A stretch of DNA of 64,000 nt from Brugia malayi (Eukaryota; Nematoda; Chromadorea; Rhabditida; Onchocercidae): assembly GCF_000002995.4 (NCBI RefSeq), contig NW_025062479.1, forward strand, positions 17,914,721 to 17,978,720, given 5' to 3'. The position numbers were made by a program, and so were the translations under genes. Position 1 is the stretch's first letter. Each line of letters begins with the position of its first letter. Below the pieces are notes generated by a model, which saw nothing but the letters and a program-made list of their open reading frames with translations, did not search any database and was not told the origin of the DNA. Positions 36,841 through 49,700 of this stretch are shown piece after piece.

Positions 36841-38390
36841 ATTTATTCTAATTTAGATTTATTATTTAATGGGTTTTTTTTCTTTTTTTTTACAATATCG
36901 AGTAGAAAGCGTATAGTTGTTTTAGGGAACAGCAGAGTTGTATTGAAGAAAGAGGCAGAAGTTTCAAATATAAAAAAATTAAAAAAACTTAATCGCAAAA
37001 TATCTTATCATTAAAGCACTAACAGGTTTTTTCTCGTTGTGCACCACAATCAACTGAAAGAATCGTACTGTTGAATGGTGAAGTGGAAAAAATAATTGAT
37101 TGTATCAACATCATTATTGATGTGCTGAAAGAGGTAATGTATTAAACTGTTTATCAATGACAAAAAGCTCTTTGATCTTTGAATAAGCATTGAAACAACG
37201 CCTTTATGATGAATGATATGTTTGAATATGCTTGAAAAAGAAATCCGGAATTTTAGTTTGTGACTTTTAGATCCCAATAAAGGGACCTGTTCGGCCATAT
37301 GATCCGATGTATTATGATCCAGATATCATTAGCGATTATGGTGGGTATGTTCCTGATCGGAATTTTATCTCACGTGTAGGTCGAGGAAGAGACTTTGGGT
37401 TTAGCAGTGGTATAATTCCTTCACGATATCCTGGAAGAGATGATCGTTATGGTGGAATGAGGGATATGATGGGCCGCTATTCACCTATTCCAGCTATGCA
37501 GACCACACAGGTGGAAACAACTGACGTAACATGATTTCTTAAGATTATTTTTTAGAAATACAATATCTTAAATTACTAAATCTGCTTTTCACCTCTTTCT
37601 TTGATTTGGCTGTGGAGCAGTACTTCTTAATAAAGAAAGATTATGCGCTAACTATATATATATATGTTTTATCGTAGCATACTGATGTATTTGTTATATA
37701 GGGATATAGTTATATTTGTTAATCTTGTTATTTTAAGAATAGCACTGTTTTTTACTTTGGCAAATAATTGGTTTTTCATGGGTTTCGGAAAAGGTGGGGA
37801 TATTCAGTTTTTAGGTTCCCATAACAATTTAGTATTGAGGGATTTGTATTCGTTATTATATAATATTTAGGTTACAATTCCGGACGAATTAGGAGGTGCG
37901 ATAATAGGTAAAGGTGGTTCACGAATCAACCGAGTGCGTGAAGAATCGGGAGCACAGATCGAAGTTGAGCCTCATCGCGATAATGGTGGTGACCGGATCA
38001 TAACAATATCTGGTACTCGAGAGCAAATTCAGGCAGCACAATATTTGCTGCAACAGTGGTTAATAAAATCTTCGTCTTTCTTTAATATTTTTCAACGAGG
38101 GAATAAGGTGCAGCGTAGTTGAGAGTTTTGTTTTGTCCAGTTCGACTTTTTGTGGGAAATGGGAAGAGGGCTGGTGCAGATATTAGTATAATTGAAAAAT
38201 TTTTAAAAAATAAAAAATTTTTAAATTTTTTAAAAAAAAATTTTTAAATTTTCAAATTGAAAAATCACATTTCGAGTGTTCTTGCATCTTTCGCGGTACC
38301 GATTCGTATATTTTGTATTATTACATGCATCACCATTATTTCAGCGTTCGTACGTCGGAAGCTGGAAGACGTTATTTAAGCGAACATTAA
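34710..38390 (+). CDS. hnRNP K homologue, three KH domains
   Basis: Exons are 34710-34883, 35397-35440, 36250-36322, 36533-36688, 37026-37133, 37271-37510, 37871-38058 and 38345-38390: 1029 nt, 342 residues. The KH1 RNA-binding fold (about 29-97) has the [11 protein letters not shown] loop and, in a 44-nt exon, [17 protein letters not shown]2 (about 116-185) has [21 protein letters not shown] Gly/Arg/Tyr-rich linker (about 186-265, with [10 protein letters not shown]) follows. KH3 (from 266) has [20 protein letters not shown]. This is the order of vertebrate hnRNP K and worm HRPK-1, nuclear/cytoplasmic poly(C)-binding regulators of splicing, mRNA and small-RNA function. Exon 6 has two usable donors, 37511 and 37526. 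The 3' end has two options: splicing at 38059 to an ending [12 protein letters not shown], or read-through to a stop at 38120. An acceptor at 34677-34683 precedes the ATG. Confidence 0.95.
36810..36838. repeat. (AT)n microsatellite
   Basis: Alternating A/T run of about 29 nt in the fourth intron of the hnRNP K gene. Confidence 0.9.
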
Positions 38391-38577
38391 TTGGAGTGGA
38401 CAGTCGAAAGCTTTTATTGAATTGTTTTTAATGAGTATTTTGTCATTTACTTGTTATTTTCATTTATAAACTTATTGATTTTTTGGCTATTTTGAAATAG
38501 ATTGTCACACTTACTATTGTATTGTCTTTTTTATGCATACTTTGTATCATGTGTGTGATCTCCTTACATTCGTGTCC

Positions 38578-38583
38578 AATAAA
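38578..38583 (+). terminator. polyadenylation signal AATAAA of the hnRNP K gene
   Basis: AATAAA occurs within gtccaataaaataaatctc, 188 nt after the spliced stop. It is the first such signal downstream of the last exon. Confidence 0.6.
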
Positions 38584-38599
38584 ATAAATCTCATTCCAA

Positions 38600-39634
38600 C
38601 CTACCTCTTCCACTGAAGTGTTATTGCACCTTTAGAATACATATCTGTGATAAGGGACGACTTTATTATTCAATCCCAACCTATAAAAAATTCTAGGTGC
38701 ATTATCGCAGTATTTGTTCACTACGCTTCTTATTATGGCTTATCCAAGTTTTTCCTATGCTTATGTGACGTAGCAAGTAGTATTTGCTTTCTTCATTCTC
38801 ATTTGTTCAAAACATCGTGAAATTTAAATGTGAAGTCACTCTTCTTTCTCTATTACCGATGCTATCGTCACCTGAGCAAGAGTAGTGTGTAAGTGTGAAT
38901 TATCGTAATTGCCGCCATTTCCGAGCCCCACCAGATGAATTTGAAAATAGCTAAGATCTTGGTTGAGGAATCTGGATAAAGTTTGGTTTCCTATTTAAAG
39001 CAACTAGAGTAGTTTCAATGCTGTGTTTCTGCGAATAACTAAAATTGGATTAGCGACATGTAATATGTTGGTGGGTATTAGTGTATTGAAGTGCTCTAAA
39101 TTCAATTTTTGGGCTGTAAGTGTAGTTTAGGGAAGCTCCAGCTAATGGTTCAGTATGATTAAAGCGAGCATTAAGATTGCAAGTAATGAAGAAGCTTGGA
39201 GCATAGTGGATTTGAGAGGCACTCTAAAACAAAAGGTGTAAAATAATATACATGTTGATATTAGGTAAATCTTTATGCTGACTATGACATGATTATATCA
39301 TAGTTTTTTCTTATTCACGCTACTTGTCATCTCTTTTTTTTTTCCTTGTTGTGAGATACAAAAAGATACAAATTGCAAAAGTGCTCGGCCAAGCCTTTGA
39401 TATTTTCTAGTAGTTGTGCTTTATTGTTAATGACTCTAGAAAGTATGGCTCCTTTGTGTTGGCGTTTTCCTTTGAGATTGGAATTCGTATCTACGAAACG
39501 TGCTGTTAACATTGTTCCAACATCAAACTGTTTCCTGAATCTAAAATCTTAATATAATTAGCTTTCCGACTTCTCGTGAATAGCTCTAGTCATGCAAATG
39601 ACGTGTAAGCAGTTATACCACTTTTTTTGTTCAG
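38600..39634. other. intergenic region upstream of Staufen
   Basis: About 1 kb between the hnRNP K poly(A) signal and a splice-acceptor-like ctttttttgttcag at 39621-39634, 39 nt before the Staufen ATG. No exon is supported. That acceptor, preceded by no obvious donor, would suit spliced-leader addition (inference). Confidence 0.4.
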
Positions 39635-39673
39635 GTTGTCTAAAAGCAATCCTCATCACCAGCAGACAATTGT

Positions 39674-42600
39674 ATGAAGGGAGCAGGTGCGCAGCGTGTA
39701 ATAAATGGCAGTGCCAATGATGTTTCAGTGGTTAATCGAGAAAAGTGGTGGGGACAGCAGTTTACAGGTCTTTATGTTAATTATATATTAAAATTGTGCT
39801 ATTCTCAAATATAACATCCTTTAATTGGGTCTTATTGGGCATCGTTGTAAATCAAGTGGAAATGGAGCCAGGGTGTTTCATGCAAATATTGCTTTTGCTC
39901 ATTTGGAAATAAATCTTCACCTAATTTTGATATTGTTTTAGTGAGTGCCTATGCGGCAAATGTTTTTACTCCATCTGCCGTTTCCTTAGAGTTGTCATGC
40001 TTGCAAATAATTTTTTTTTAGAAGAAGAAATTTCTCCCACAAAATATGTTTATAACTATTCACAAATTGATGCAAACCACCAGAGGACCCCAATGTGTCG
40101 CATTGCGGAGCTCGCTCGCTACAACAAAGTTAGCTTTTTTCCGAATTGTAGCAAGTGTATGTTACAAGTTTGAATTGCGAGAAAAGGTTAAGGGAGGTAT
40201 CGATTAAATTTTTTGATCGCATTCGTATTTCCCAGTATAATTTTAATTAGTGTTATGAATGGATTAATGTATTAATTGAATCAATTTGTCTTTTTTTTTT
40301 TTTTTTAAATTATTGTTAATGAAGAATATAAGCGTTGGTATTGGAAAAATACTTTAGATCAGGCATGAGTACAAACTCATGGATGAAAGTGGACCAGCTC
40401 ACAAAAAACAATTCACCGTTTCACTTGTACTTACCCCTGATCAGGTAAGTGTTTTCTTTCTTTATATAGTGTAGTTGTATTGTATAGAATTGAATTATTC
40501 TTATTTACATCACTTTTTACTTTCTGTATTTTTGCAGAAAATTTTCAGGTATTTTATGGCAAGGGAGCATCCATCAAGAAAGCTCAACAGTCAGCTGCTG
40601 AAACTGCCTTAAATGGAACCATTTTGCCTAAGCCACCAGATAAGGTCTCTTCAAAAAAAGTCAGAAGTGGTAAGATTAGTGCTTATTAAATGTTGTTAGA
40701 TCGTACTTTGTATGAATGCTAGGAATTATTTTGCATTTTTTCTGTTCCTGTATTTATTGTTTAAAATAATCGTAGACTGAATAAGACGTGATTTAGTTAT
40801 TGCTATTTTTGTATGGTAAACTTATAAGAACCAAACTGTTGAATAATTGGCTTCTTATCAGAAAGTATTCCTCTACTATTTTATAAAATATTTCTTTTAA
40901 ATTTTTTTAATGGTTCTAAATAATTGGGTGAAAATGTTCGAAGGGAACTGTAGAAAATTGTATTTCTTTCAGATTTTCAAAATCCAACAGTTCTACTCAG
41001 ATATGTCGCAGGAAGACTTGGAGTTGAGATCAAATTCATTGACGAATCAGTGCCGATATGCCCAACGCCACCACATCCATTAACCCGTTTGCCAGTGCAG
41101 TTGGTTATCCAATTATTTTGCTGTAATGCGTTGTAGTTTCTGGACTTCTACTTCATTTTATAAATTTCTTAAGTTGTGATTTCTAAATTTGCAAATAAAT
41201 TGTAAAGCTTTCCGTGAATATCGAGCACTACTTGCTGTTTTTATCTTATAATCCCCGTTGTAGAAATAACTGTTTTTCTTCCGCGTGTTCTTAACAGTTA
41301 CTCTGAAACCATTGCAGACCACTCATAAGGGCTCCCTTTATCCCAGTAATTAATGATCAATTCTTGGTTCTTCCACCGCCTAGAGTAGTATTTGGACAAC
41401 CACGTGTCCCTACAACATTGCAACCACTACCAGTTATGATACGGCCACCGGCTACAATCATTCCTCCGCGATTTTCATTTTTTCATCGTTACCGACCGCA
41501 TTCACAACTTCACAAGGTAAATGGACGAGTTTCTTTTTTTCTTTTTTTTAGTTGGAGTCTTTATTTTCGAAACAGTATTATTGTTTACTGTTTTGATTTT
41601 GTCCAAAGTTTGATTATGAATAAAATAAAGAATTAGCCGTGAAAAGCGGGAACAAATGTGGGATATTCGCTTATTCAGGATATTCTTTGTTCAAGTTCAA
41701 TTTCTCACTTGAATTTCAGGTTCGTTTGATATTAAGTAAAGATTTCCCAGAGTTTATTGGGAAGGGAATCACGAAGAAGAGGGCAAAAAACAGTGCTGCT
41801 AATGAGGTGTGTTTTTTTTTCTATATTTGGTATTTCAACATATTTATAGCAATACTTTTACTAACTATATATTAACTTTTCATGTTTCTATTTAGAATAT
41901 TTACATGGAGTATTCCTTATTTAAAATTCGGGCTTAAGAATCTGCTACTGCACTTCTAGGCTCTTTCTTATCTTGGACCTTATTTGGCTACGTCGGAGGC
42001 ACAGTCAAAAAACAAAACAATGAGTGGGTCAAAGAACGGTAACAGTTATTCGTTTGATTACCAGCAGAACTTGTAACATGATTCAATTAAATTTTCGGAT
42101 TACTTTTTTAGGTAGATGGCATTATTGAAACGCTTTTTATAAAGAAGCCAACATTGTTAAACTTTGTGGAAATTTGTTATTTCAAACAGCTAGAGTTTTC
42201 TCTGAAAGAAATAGGAGTTTGATTGTTCGTTTAATCATCCGTAATCTTAGTAACCAGCCATAGGATTAACTGAAATGTTAAATAGAACTAGCAGTCAGTA
42301 AACCATTATCTCGAAATAATCAATAACCATTACCGTTTTTTACATTACTTTCTTATCTTTTTTTTATGGACAGTGTCTCTTTGGACTAAAATTTACCTCC
42401 ATTATTTCTATGTTCCTTATCTACATATGATTTTAAGGTTGAACAAAGGCATAAACTAAACTGAAAAAAGAGCAGCTACCGTGAATGTTTTTTCTAGCTA
42501 TAGGATTAACGACGGTTGGATGCGAAAGCATTAGAAAAGATAGTTTAAAATCAGTTATAACAACAGTACGCAATGGAAAGCCAAAGTCTTCTATCTCTCA

Positions 42601-45600
42601 AATACACGAATGTGCTCTTCATATGCGCATGAATGTCGAGTTTTTGGTAACAAATTATGCAGATTTTCATTTTCCGTAGTATCCTTATTTGTATTCACAA
42701 CAGCTTTCCGATTATTTCTCATGACACTGTCACATATTTTGTATCCAGCAACAAATAACTGAAATTTAACAGCTTGCCTTCCGAAGTTAGGTGATTTGTT
42801 GGCAAAAAGTGATTCCTTTTTTGATAGTTTTTTCTTTTCTTTTCGTAATTTTTTTTCATTACTGTCTCATATGAAGTCTTCATTATCTTTCCTACTACCT
42901 CAGATGTTGGAGTTGCTTAATTTTTATAGGTTTTGAAAGAGGAAGGACCAGCTCATGACAGGCACTACTTATTACGCTGTAAACTTATCTCAGCAGAGCG
43001 GGTTATCTCTGCGGATGGTGAAGGAAGCAGTAAGAAAATTGCAAAACAAAATGCTTGCTCACTGATGCTAACTAAATTACAGTCTGTTGGTTAGTAATTA
43101 TGATTTTGCTTTAAGAATTATAATACTTGTTATTTGATAAAAGTAATTGTTGTTTTTCACCCGAAGATTTATTAATTTTTAAACATTGGCTTATTACTTT
43201 GTGTAGAATCTTCTCCAATTTTTATCGCTGCTGCAATGTTGAAATCGCAGAAAAAAATCGGAGCACCAAAGGAACTTAAACGAAGGACGATTAGCAAGGT
43301 ATTTGATAATTATCATTGTAATAATGTTGGAATATGCTTCTCTAGTTTGGAAATTGTCTAATTTTTGTTTTGTAATGCTACGTAAAAGTTAAAACTAAGT
43401 TCCATTTTATGAGTGCTTATCTTTCTAAATTCTATATTTGAGTTCATCAATATTCTTTTCAGTTCTTAGTTTTCGCATCTTGCAGTCCATTACGAGCTTA
43501 ATAATCAAGTATATTTTCATTTTTGTTATTGCAAATTTTAGGATATGAAAATGAATCCGGAGTATGGTCATCAAATTAACCCAGTCAGTCGTTTGATGCA
43601 GATTATGCAAGCCCGTAAGCAAAATGAACCAAAATTCCAACTTGTTGCTGAGCGTGGACAAAGTCGTTATAAAGAATTTGTGATGGAGGTTTGCTTTGGA
43701 TATGATATTATATGGTTAAGTCCTAACAGAATTACATTTTCGTATTGAAGTGTTATATACATTACAGGTGATCTGCGATGATGGCCTTCGTTGTGAAGGT
43801 ATAGGACCCAATAAAAAACTTGCGAAGCGTGCTGCGGCTGAAGCAGTGCTAGCAAGGATTGGATATGTAAAGCCGATGCCGAAACCTGGAAAAAGTCTTT
43901 TAAAGAAAAAAGCTAAGGAATATGTGCAGCGACCGCATATTGGTATAGATTTTATTATACTACATGACCTTAAAATGGACTATGAATTATCTTTTTTTTA
44001 TTCTGATAGAATAAGTTTGAGAAAACAACTGAATTTAGTTTAACCTTCATTAGAAATGGTTTTAAATAGGAGTGGTCGTTCTTGGTGTTATCAAGCTGTG
44101 CTCATTTTCACTGTAATTACGGTTTTAAACCTCTTCCAGAAATAATACAGATTAATCAGAAAGTTGTAGACATGTTCGAGCTTGAAAAAGGGGAAAAATT
44201 AGTGCGACAAATGAGTGAGAAGGAAGATGAAGCAGGAGATATTGAGAAAGTCTCAGAAGTTACTTTATCTGTGACTGCGTCTATGGGATCACAAGTTATG
44301 GCTTTCGCTGACGTTGATAGGACTTTGTATGCCGGTGAACAAAAAGATGTCTGTGGTAGCACTGCTGCTGAAACTAAGAGGTAAGTTTTTGGCTGCACTA
44401 TGTTATTTCTTATATTGAAAGAGAAACACGGTCCTATTGTCATTTTGAGAGATGGTTCAGCATTATAGAATTCAGAAGCTTGATTTTTTTTTATAAATAA
44501 CATTGTGTTGTCAGTAGTAATAGTTGTTTGGAGAGTGAGTGATTTTTAAATTCAATCGTCTATAACGCATGTTCTCTTCATAATTTCAGTTTAACAAAAT
44601 TGTGACACATGGTGTTCTTGTTGTCCTGTCTAGCTCATTGTTTACATATACATCACATTTTCAGTATGTGTTTAATTTATGACATTATATTCAACAAGTA
44701 AAAATTTTATAGTATTAGTGATAAAGAAAATGACGATGCAAGACGACATGCTGCTCCTCAGCCAAAGCGTCGTGTTACTTTCAGTAATGAAGTTAGTGCC
44801 TGTCCACCACCTGGTTAGTTTTATTTTTCCGTTCGCTTACAGAAATTGAGCATTTTTGTTTTACATTAATTGTAGAGCATTTTTACGGAATTTTGAACGT
44901 TTTCTGATGGAGGTAGTGACTTATATATTATCCAAGCTTAACCGACTTTTATGAGGCTTCCAGCCATGTCGAACACAGCGCCATTGCTAGTTAATATTGG
45001 GTTAGGATTAAGTTTATGAAGATATTTGGTGGCAAGCACTGGAAATCTTTAGATGGCTATGAATGGACGTATACATATACAATGTGGAACCGCACACCGT
45101 CATAAAATTTTCTGTGCTTATCAAGCGATCTTGTAATGGTCTTTCGTATGAATGCAATGAAATCATTAGAAGTGAATAAGAGTGAAGCTGAAAAAAGATA
45201 TACAGTAATGAAGAAGGAAAAAAATGTTTTAGCCTTTTGCTCTGTATCCTCTATTTGTTGCTTGCCGTTTTTTTTTTTTTTTTTTTTTGATTCTGAGCTT
45301 TTTATTGATGGATCTGACCACTAGAGTTTTAAATATATGATATACTAGTTCTTTTCTCCTTTTACATTCGTTTTATTGCAGATGACAGCAACTACCCTTC
45401 ATCCTTGATAACACCATTGAAATCGGAAGTAGTTGTCGTCAACAAGATTCGCAAAAGTTTGTTTGTTCTTCTGCAATGCAATTTAGGGATTTTCCTGTAA
45501 ATTTTTAACTTTCTGATTTGTATATTTTAGAAGGCCGTGACTCGAAAAAATGGCTAACCGAAGTTGAGAAGAAAGAAATTGCTGAAATGGCTCAAGATTT

Positions 45601-46545
45601 TTTCAAATACTGTAACATCATCCACTCGCTAAAAATAGGGGAAAAAAGTATTATAATTAATCTGAAAATATGATTTACATTTGTAGAAAGATTATATCAG
45701 TACGAAGATTATTGCTTTTCCGAATGTTTAAATTTTTGAATAGAGTTTTACTTTCCTAATAGCGTTTCTTTTTAATTAACTATTCAGAAACGGGCCTTGT
45801 TGGGATCGAAAAGCTTTTCATGAATGTTTGCATTTTCATGTTTAAATCCTTTGGATATAAATTGTTGATTAAGTTTTATTTATTTTTTGATGTTTGAATA
45901 TTAGAGTAGCCAGAAGGTATTTCTCAATTTTCTTCAGCCGAGAATGACGGGTTTTTATTGATGGATCGTCAGATGGAGCAGTTATCTCTGAATGAGATGT
46001 CGTCATCCACAGCATATTCAGCTGCTAGATATCATCTGGAATCTATAGCGGAACATTACAAATTTTCAGTCAATTATACCGATTTTCCTGTGGTATACGT
46101 TTTGTCCATTAATCAAGATAAGGGAAAGAATTCAGTGTATGCGATGCTTTGGATATACTGTATGACAGTTATAATGAATTAATTGGTGTTGAACTGGTTG
46201 GAGAAATAAGACTAGGTTAAAGGTTGTTCACTGTCGATGTAACAAGTTAAGCGTGATGTGGTTTAGACTTCGAATGGAATTGGTGATCAATATTTTTCAC
46301 TTATTTCGATTGGAATTGATAAGCCTATCGTAAGTTTTAACTTTATACGCGTATTTTCACAACAATATTGCAGTATCAATCTTGTGCCTATTCTTATTTT
46401 TTCATACTTGATGTGTTAATTTGTAAATTCAATAGAAATTGATTTCAAGGTATGTCACGGAAGTGGGAATACCGAAGAGGCTGCTCATGAGGATGCTGCT
46501 CGCAATGCCTTATTGCTTCTTTGTAAAATTTGGATGGTGTACTAG
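39674..46545 (+). CDS. stau-1: Staufen, double-stranded RNA-binding protein
   Basis: Twenty exons: 39674-39767, 40022-40128, 40358-40444, 40549-40669, 40973-41099, 41318-41516, 41720-41806, 41960-42038, 42498-42646, 42930-43089, 43207-43298, 43542-43688, 43768-43942, 44140-44380, 44713-44813, 45382-45456, 45531-45611, 45938-46092, 46267-46329, 46450-46545. All phases agree: 2436 nt, 811 residues. Five dsRBDs are seen. dsRBD1 (about 55-126) has YKLMDESGPAHKKQF and SIKKAQQSAAETAL. dsRBD2 (about 138-290) is split by a Pro-rich insert of about 80 residues. dsRBD3 (about 326-402) has LVLKEEGPAHDRHY and SSKKIAKQNACSLM. dsRBD4 (about 441-513) has GPNKKLAKRAAAEAVL. The C-terminal domain (about 720-806) has VCHGSGNTEEAAHEDAARNA. 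Staufen binds structured mRNA and governs localisation, translation and decay. Exon 9 has a second in-phase acceptor at 42503. AATAAA lies at 46728. Confidence 0.97.
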
Positions 46546-46727
46546 GTATTAAGCGAAATTTGCTTGGTTGCTTGTTCTTAGTTTTTTTTTTTTTTTTCAG
46601 TAAAATAAGAGTACTGCATCATTACGAGAGCGAATATAAATGGTTTTTGTCATAGGTACGTAAACAAATCTAACATCACTCACTTGAATATTAATTATTT
46701 CTAAAAATGTGAAGGATAACAAGGTGT

Positions 46728-46733
46728 AATAAA
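46728..46733 (+). terminator. polyadenylation signal AATAAA of the Staufen gene
   Basis: AATAAA within aaggtgtaataaatg, 183 nt after the stop codon. A T-rich stretch follows. Confidence 0.5.
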
Positions 46734-49700
46734 TGTTTTTTATGCACTTTATTTTGTCTTTATGGTTATAGTAGTGCACAGTAGTTTAGAATAACTTTCA
46801 GTCAAAAACTAACTCCTGCAATTCGTAATAAATTCTATTGCGGTTACGCAGCAGTTATACTCCAGTGCTGCATGTCCTATTAAAGGTCTATTCTCTATTT
46901 CCTGAGAAACTCAGATGAGCACACTGATAATAAATCAATAGAACTTTGTTATTCATTTGCATGCTACAAATGTCATCCTATTTTGGCAAATTTGAAATAG
47001 TAATTCGATCAATATGAGCTCAGTGATACAAAAAGACTTCCAGAAATGTTTCTGTTTTCGCTTTGCAGTTATTTATTGCGACATTTCATATTTCTATTTC
47101 TTCTCTTTGTGAAATTTGCTTTTAACTGAGCTAATTCATTCTAGTTGGTCATACATATGGTGAAATGGAATAGGCTTCTAAGGATATGCCTGCTACTCAG
47201 CAAATATTTTTACGAGTAGAAGTGGAAAAATAGAAAACAGTGGAGAAGGAGTAATGTTTCCTTTCTTCTATTGTTAACAGAGAAATAGATTTTATTTCTC
47301 TGGTAATCTCAATCTTTTTAACTGTTTTTCACTGTTTTTGCTGCTAAAGAATGGCATTTCACTGCTAATTTAAGCTGTTTATCAGTATTATTGTGTGATA
47401 ATGATCTTTATATTATTAACGAAGAGTTCCAAGCAGTTTTTAACTTCTGTCTTCTTAATACCACTTGCTCATGTCATGTTTATGATGTTTAGAAATCTAT
47501 TCGTCTTTTCTTTTCCATCCTGTACTGATTAGGTTATCATTTGTTTAAGGGACGGAGCCCAATAAGAATAAGCAAGCTGTTTTAAAATTACGTTTTTTGT
47601 TTTTGTTCCTTGTCTTATGCATCAAAGCAGCATAGAATAAGTTTTCTTAAATTGACTAATCAGTTTTGTTTAAAGTTTGCAGATGTTAATTTGCTGTTCT
47701 ACAGTAGAAGTTATACATGCATTTTTAGAATTGGAGAGAGATACATGATAGGCACTGCGAATAAATTGTTTAATATCTTAAAGTTACACAATATTCTTAA
47801 TTATCGTTAGTTTCAAGCATTATTTATTATTCTTGGGACGAAAATGGGGCAGATTAGTTTCTACTGTAGATATATGTGCAAGGAGCATGCAAACTTAAGT
47901 ATTCGAATTGTAGTTATGGATAATTTCGTTTCGAAATGATCATCACATATACGTGTACAACTATTTCATGCTTTCAATCAATCAGCGGTGCCCGTTTTGA
48001 CTCCTTGCAACTTAAATTCAATCAGGTCGAAGTACTTACCTCTATTCTTGATTATAATAGATTATGACTAATAAATAGGAAGATAGAAAGAACTTTGTAT
48101 TTCAGAGGAACCTGAAAAACTTCGACTTGTGTTTCTTAGTTATTTTATTTTGTTCATATGTTTGCTTACCAATAGCAACGCTGTCAGTGACATGTTTTCA
48201 GTTATCTGTGATAGCTGCTTCCATACAACTTTTATCCTGATCACAGAGTGTTGCTTTCTAGGTTCGATAGGGTTTTACCTACGGAATCTCATTTTTGACT
48301 CATTTTTAAGTGCAGATAAGTTTCTCCAACGATTTTATGTTTTTGTCTTTTCCTAGTTTTACCGATTATCGTCTGACTACACCTGTCTTCTTTCAATTAT
48401 GTTGACATGCACTTAATGAGAAAGTGTAAAGAATAATCAATTATTTGATTATCTTTGTATCAGTTGCTTTTAGATTGTCCTCAGGTGATTGAGTCATGGT
48501 ACAGGAGGATTAAGATTTGTATTAAGAAAAATTAGAATATATTCCACTACTTTGTTAACACAGCCTTTGGAACTTGAATGGATTTCTTTCGTTGAATGTA
48601 CCCCACTTTGTGTTCAGGATTTAAAACGGTTTCAGTATTTGCGAAGCACAGTGCATTTTCATTTCTTTTGGCTATAACTTACGCAGTCACGTGGAGTATA
48701 TATAATAAATAATCTGGTAGGCTCAAATACTTCGATTGAGACCCTTAAAATATTTTTACATTTTTAGAACAAGCTCAAGCAAATATTTAATAGGTCGTTT
48801 TGAAAAGCAAAAATTGTTTTCTACACCAGCATCCTATTGTTTAATTGGTGCGGGTCGTCTTAACTGTGACGAGTCTCAGTTTGAAGAATCCTTTCAGAAA
48901 CTGGGAGTCATCCGGTGCGGTTATATGCTAACAGGTTCAAACACTTCTTTTGTTCTTCCTCCCCCGTTCCAGTTTTTTCATATTATTCTTTTTCAGATTC
49001 ATATATGTTCAGTCTTCTTTTTTCCCTGTCGAACCATATTCAAATTTCTTTGTGTTATTTCTTCTCAAGACAATATCAGTATGATGATGTGAAATTTCGT
49101 ATTCCATTTTCATATCTGCACTATAGTTTGTATAAAAGTTACTTTGAGCACCCGCATTTAATACATGCATAACATTCATATATGAAGCCGCATGTCAAAC
49201 ACTTATTGGAAAATATTCAGTAATGGAATTTGAGAATATTAGAGTAGTGGGATTAGGGTTGAAACTGTTATCTTTTTGCTTATTGGTGCATCGATTATCG
49301 ATTCCCGATTGGTAGAAATTTTTCGAAAATAGAAAATGCATTTCCTCAAGTTTTTCTTACCTGATTTCAATGTTGAATTTTACTACCCCCGATTTGTGCA
49401 CATTTTATTGATATTTTATTGACTGTGCTCGATCGCTAGTCGAGTATAGTCGGAGAAGTACACTAGTAAAGCCACTTAGTTGCTGCAGTTCTGTTCCAAC
49501 TTCCAGATCGATCTGTAACTAGTAAGACGAATATTATAATAAAAGTTCTAGTTCGTCTGGAAGTATTTTCAAGTATAGTTTTATACACCTATCAAAAATG
49601 TATTTTGCTTCATTGAAGTCACACATCCGATTAAAAGCAGAGAATTAAGTTTCACGGCAATATTATGAAACGAGATGCCCTTCCTGAACTTGCTTTATGA

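Noticed and set aside
48417..48530. Minus-strand ATG frame MTQSPEDNLKATD
   Set aside because: No acceptor upstream and no donor before the stop. It is only 18 codons long.
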